DNA from: Parelaphostrongylus tenuis
Lineage: Eukaryota; Nematoda; Chromadorea; Rhabditida; Metastrongylidae
Direction: 5' to 3'
Length of the DNA stretch: 64,000 bases
NCBI GenBank assembly: GCA_019055375.1
Contig: JAHQIW010005963.1
Span: 22,994 to 86,993, forward strand
This document shows, one piece after another, positions 60,515 to 64,000 of the stretch (the first letter of the stretch is position 1; every line of letters starts with the position of its first letter). A program made the position numbers and the translations under genes. Below the pieces are notes generated by a model that was given only the letters and a program-made list of their open reading frames with translations, searched no databases and was not told the origin of the DNA.

Positions 60515-63310
60515 ACCAGCCAGTCACTGCATAAGCCAAAAGTATACTCAGTCCTCCCTAGGACGTAGTGAATAGAGTCGTTTGCATACGACGGAATGTT
60601 CAACCTTTTACCCGTATTCTTTATTCAGGAAATGCGCTAACTATTACTATAATGGATGGAATCGGTATGGCAGTTGGCTCATTGATGTGGAATACGGTAA
60701 CGTGTATTGTCGGCTGGGCCGTATCTCGGTTCGGATTGTTCGGGTGTGCGCAGAAAATCCCTCACGATAATGTCATGAACATCATCGGTGTCATCGTGGT
60801 TTGTATTGGGTTAGTTTAAGCAATTAAAACCTACTCTTGAAAGAAATTGCATAGAACTTTCATGCTTTGTACAGTCTCTTTATTTTACTCACTTTTAATA
60901 GTGTTGTGATGCTCTAAATATGCACCTAAGAATGTTGAGTGACATGCAGAGGTTTCACTACATTATCAGCAAGGTCACGGCGGTTCACTACCCCTTTTTC
61001 CATCTGAGGTATCAAAACTGTCAGCAGCTCAACGCTTAACGGGCTTGCTCTTGGAAGCATATATCAGAAATAAGCCCAGTTAAAACGACAGCCTTTTTAT
61101 ATGTGTATCCTATAAAAATTTTTATTTTAGTGCTTCTTGACAGTGTTATATGTTGTAAATATACAATTTAAAAAAACTCCCAAGAGCGACTATTTGTCAT
61201 CCTCGGAATTCTTCAGTAGTTCAGTTTTTTTTTTGCAAGTTAAGCACGTGATTGTTGTAATACAAATTATTTTGACAGTTGACTTTTAGCGGTTCCGCAT
61301 TCTTTAGAGCCTATAAAGATCAAGTTTTTCACAGTACAGAGTTTAGAGTTCACATGAACTTCCAATACCCCTTTCAAGCCAAATAAGACTCTTATATACA
61401 GTGGCAATTCTGAATGCTCCGTAAATCCTGCGCGCTGCAGCTCTACGTTTCTGCTTCACAACGATGACTTCTACTTCCAAATTCTCCCCGTTTCGTAGCT
61501 ATGTCTTGTGCGGGCTCAGTGGTCTATTTCGTTTAATTCTGAGCGCACCGATTAGATGTTCTACGGGTACAGAGTAGCTTATCTGTTTCGTCGATGAACT
61601 GCCGCCGTACGTTCTACAAAAGATTAGGTAAACTGTAAGAGTGTTCTTAAAATCACCGTCTCTACGCCCGTAACGGTTAGGTATTATTCACTGTTGATTC
61701 CAAAGTAGAGGCCAGTCTTCTCGTACACGATTACGAAACCCAGTGCGCAAGGTTCTCAAAGCATTCTGGGTAGATTCGATGAATCCAAACATGAACTGCA
61801 AGGAGGAATGCATCGTTATCACGTGTGATATGGCACAGCATATAAGAGTGAGGTTATGATGTTAGAGATGCACTGGCACACCATGTGAACTCTGCACGAT
61901 TGGTCTCCACTTGAACTGCTCACTCGCACGCATAAAAAGTGATGATTATGTAAAAGCTGTTTTGCTCTTGAAGCGATTGAAATTTAGGTCTGATAATTTT
62001 TTTGGAAGTGATAGAGTCCTTAGCGGACTGGGATGTGGACATCCCGATCAATGCAGGTTCTGAAGAAGCCAAAATCGCTGAGACATCAGTTTTCAGGATA
62101 AATTGCACCATTACATTCCTTTGTTTGACATGAAAAGAAAAATCGTGGCGCTAAAAATGTTGAGTGATATGCAAGGCATTCGACCCAAAGCGGAAATTGT
62201 ACACGTAATTTACCCATAGCGGAGTGTCTTTCATCTCCGAAATTTCACTCGTGTTTAAGCTTGAACGAAAGTTGTTATACCCCTTCAATCGACTGCTTTT
62301 TTCATAGGCCATGCTCAAACAATAATAATTTGATAAGGATTTAACATATCTTGGGCCGAAGTCTAAGTGCTATACAGGCACCTATTTCGTCCTACCGGGA
62401 CTTATCAGTAGCACTCGCCCTCGGTTCTGCCAATCCCCTGAAGTTAAATAATCCTCTGTAAAGAATCGACGTCGAATAATAAATCACCGAAAGTTAGATG
62501 ATGGAATTACCTGACATTGTAGTGACCGGCAGTTGAACTTGTGACTTTTAAAGACAATCATGCCCCTTCATTCGATCGCTTTTCTTTGCTAAGTTTGACT
62601 GCTGGTCATCACAATGTCAGGTAATTCATCATCTGAAATGCGGTGATTTATTACTCGGCGTCGCTTTCTTCATAGAGGAGTATAGCCTTAAGAGATCGGC
62701 TGAACCGAGGGACGGTGCTACTAATGAGTCGCGGGAGGACGAAATAGGCGCCTCTATAGCGCTTAGACCTTACTGGCTCAGGACATGTCGTATCCTTGTC
62801 AGACTATTATTGTTTGAGCAAGGTCCGTAAAAAGCGGTCGAATGGAGAAGTATGGTTTACTTTAAAAGCGACAAGCTTGACTGACGGTCACTACAATGGC
62901 AGGCAATTGCATTAGCTGACTTGCGGTGATTTATTGCTCGGCATCTATTCCTTCATGGAGGAGTATAACTTCGGGGGATCAGCTGAACCGAAGGACGGTG
63001 CCACTGGTGAGTTCCGGTAGGACGAAGCAGGCACTTGTATAGCACTTACACTAGTGGACTCAGAACATGTTATGTCCTTATCAGAAAGGTTGTTAGCTTT
63101 TGAAGTTTGAATTTCCATAAATTTACGTATCTTTCGTAAGATCGCTATGATGTGATCAAATGAAAGGAGTTTTTTGTTGAATGCAATATTGATTAAGTTA
63201 TTTTTTGCAGAGCAAAAATGTGGATATTTATGAATTTCAGCGGTGGTTTTTTTGCTACGCTAAAACATCATCCAGTGAGAGTTCGACCAGCTCCATGGCA
63301 ATTATCCATA
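57570..63310 (+). CDS. TMEM144-family membrane protein, second paralogue, first four exons (partial, runs off the window)
   Basis: Exons 57570-57672, 58290-58412, 60629-60809 and 63241-63310 chain in phase to 159 residues: MEGQETALGLGAATLATLLY, GSCYVPVRRFEAGDG, YYQWMSCIGHLFVGVIVLGI, YPSGMLGGAFFAIGN, MAVGSLMWNTVTC-IVGWAVSRFG, and the polar loop HHPVRVRPAPWQ. Exons 2 and 3 have the same lengths as in the minus-strand gene (123 and 181 bp), exons 1 and 4 differ by one codon, and all phases agree. Exon 4 could instead start at 63211 (TTGCAG acceptor), which stays in frame but adds ten residues; the shorter form aligns better with the paralogue. A possible exon 5 at 63526-63557 has the right phase but little similarity. 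The second half of the protein is outside the window. Intron 2 contains mariner relics and a (TA)n tract. Confidence 0.9.
57868..58141 (+). mobile_element. Degenerate tRNA-derived SINE related to family 1
   Basis: The B box-like GATGGTCCAATCC (about 57920) is followed by GTGGCAAATTGGTATCACA and a tail AGGGATTGATCAACGCCGAA shared with family 1 SINEs. The A box region is not convincing. It lies in intron 1 of TMEM144 gene 2. Confidence 0.5.
58690..59345 (+). mobile_element. Mariner transposase relic in intron 2 of TMEM144 gene 2
   Basis: Frame-shifted reading yields LCDNFLLRRKG, SWVYYVNNTRHAYWKPRTKT, LGLDGTLFWE, an inverted GDN.. block, LGWTTVPYPPF-PDIAPSDYHLF (third catalytic Asp kept) and the tail KEGIQSLPSK..RIIVNDGE. 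The N-terminal third is absent and stops interrupt it. It is closest to the relic at 6238-6684. Confidence 0.75.
60030..60100 (+). mobile_element. Short mariner fragment
   Basis: The reading YGKAILLHDNAHPHVEKTDR matches the mariner LLHDNARPHVAK block that carries the second catalytic Asp. Flanking sequence is not recognisable. Confidence 0.5.
60430..60511. repeat. (TA)n microsatellite
   Basis: About 80 bp of nearly uninterrupted TA dinucleotides in intron 2 of TMEM144 gene 2. It produces spurious Ile-Tyr ORFs on both strands. Confidence 0.95.
61880..62115 (+). mobile_element. Penelope-like 3' tail relic
   Basis: GCGATTGAAATTTAGGTCTG (about 61973) and GGTTCTGAAGAAGCC (62056) occur in the same order and spacing as in the tail of the 10.2-11.3 kb Penelope-like fragment, but with more substitutions. 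It lies in intron 3 of TMEM144 gene 2. Confidence 0.5.
62300..63095. repeat. Three-arm inverted/direct repeat cluster
   Basis: Arm A (62310-62560, minus sense) is complementary to arm B (62580-62820): TGCTCAAACAATAATAA against TTATTGTTTGAGCA, GCACCTATTTCGTCCTACCG against GGAGGACGAAATAGGCG, and CCTGACATTGT against ACAATGTCAGG. Arm C (62840-63095) repeats arm B in the same direction (GGTGATTTATTGCTCGGC, GAGGAGTATAAC, GACGGTGCCACTGG). It has no coding sequence and lies in intron 3 of TMEM144 gene 2. Confidence 0.8.
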
Positions 63311-64000
63311 GTGAGTTCAATTTCTATTTTCAATTTATGACGCTGCTAACGCAATTGTAGTAATCTGTTTATCAAGCGGACGGTCCCTCCTATTTAAGCT
63401 ATGGTGCACGCTCATTATGCTTCTTATAACTCCATAGGTGGGAAATTGGTAAAAAACTACTTTGAGAAAATATGAATTCCTTTAATTTATGTAAAAACGC
63501 CAAGTGCAATTGCCTTGGATTACAGGAGGAATTGATTCGCCAAGGAATCAATGGAGCGTGAGGAAGACGAAAAAATCCTCAAACAGTAAGCGAAGCAACA
63601 CGCAGAAATGTGGATGCTGATAAGAGGAAACAAATCGAGTACAAGAAGTCCGTGATGTGCCCATTGCAAAGTATGCTACAAGTGATGGGTCATCTATCAA
63701 ACAAAAACGACCTAAGGAAAAATCTTTCGACGTTGATGAATCTTCATAGGATCCGTCCTACATTTGTCTGATGAAACGTTGATAGGGCTAACTGAATGGA
63801 GACTTAACTTAGACAATAATTTAGGGTGACCTAGCGATGTATCAGGTCAGTGTTCATATCCTCTAGGGCAAACGAGAGGCCACTCAATCGACCCCAGAGA
63901 AATGACAGATTTGGTGAGCCTGGGGTGGGGTTGAACAAGGGATCACGTGTGTATGCAATTTCTTCATGACCACTGTGCTACACTCGTTCCTGGTAATAAA
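63311..64000. other. Right edge: intron 4 of TMEM144 gene 2 and a tRNA-like SINE
   Basis: At about 63895-63990 the minus strand reads GAGTGTAGCACAGTGGTC (A box) and TTGTTCAACCCC (B box), so a tRNA-derived SINE is likely. 63490-63760 has short open frames, including MEREEDEKILKQ, that were not assigned. Confidence 0.4.

Noticed and set aside
60344..60603. Overlapping ORFs of 74 and 71 codons on both strands
   Set aside because: They consist largely of Ile-Tyr repeats produced by the (TA)n microsatellite.
63526..63557. Exon 5 of TMEM144 gene 2
   Set aside because: Phase and splice sites fit, but the ten residues show little similarity to the paralogue's exon 5, so it was not included in the coding span.
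1..64000. CRISPR array, operon or prokaryotic defence system
   Set aside because: Spliced genes, nematode-type repeats and the absence of any bacterial-style gene cluster rule this out; the tandem array at 37-43 kb is a satellite with no unique spacers.

Overview
This window looks like nuclear DNA from a parasitic nematode, most likely a strongylid or hookworm-type genome. The evidence is small exons (57-183 bp) joined by GT-AG introns with nematode-style TTTCAG acceptors, AT-rich intergenic DNA, and dense relics of RTE-type LINEs, Penelope-like elements, mariner/Tc1 transposons, tRNA-derived SINEs and palindromic (foldback) repeats. The host assignment is an inference from these repeat families; no species-specific marker was found. 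No bacterial gene organisation, rRNA, CRISPR array or convincing functional tRNA was seen.

Only three genes can be reconstructed exon by exon. (1) A plus-strand nucleoredoxin/tryparedoxin-like gene (14122-20267) has six exons and encodes 148 residues with a WCPHC active site. (2) A minus-strand TMEM144-family multi-spanning membrane transporter (34772 down to 27342) has nine exons and encodes 332 residues, essentially full length. (3) A second TMEM144 paralogue on the plus strand starts at 57570 and has its first four exons here; the rest lies beyond the window. The two TMEM144 genes share exon lengths and intron phases and sit in opposite orientation about 23 kb apart, which suggests an inverted duplication. 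Two much weaker candidates are a 65-residue secreted peptide (5500-5697) and a frameshifted 60-residue ORF pair (54509-54690).

Layout: 1-14 kb is a repeat field with a 1.1 kb foldback, a mariner relic beside a TTAA-flanked mini-element, and an RTE relic split by a Penelope-like insertion with an 11 bp target-site duplication. 14-20 kb is the nucleoredoxin gene, with an RTE relic in intron 4 and a mariner relic in intron 5. 20-27 kb holds a Penelope-tail palindrome, a SINE and another RTE. 27-35 kb is TMEM144 gene 1, whose introns carry foldback elements. 37.07-43.24 kb is a tandem satellite of about 33 copies of a roughly 187 bp unit, ending in a perfect hairpin. 43-57 kb is intergenic, with RTE, mariner and Tc1-like relics and a palindromic tRNA-like element. 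57-64 kb is TMEM144 gene 2, again with mobile elements in its introns, ending in a cluster of inverted and direct repeats.

Functionally, the identifiable genes are a cytosolic or nuclear thiol-disulfide protein and two putative carbohydrate or metabolite transporters. They do not form an obvious pathway or operon. The most distinctive content is the repeat architecture: palindromes with divergent tRNA-like arms, interleaved inverted repeats inside introns, long guanine tracts and the satellite with its terminal hairpin.
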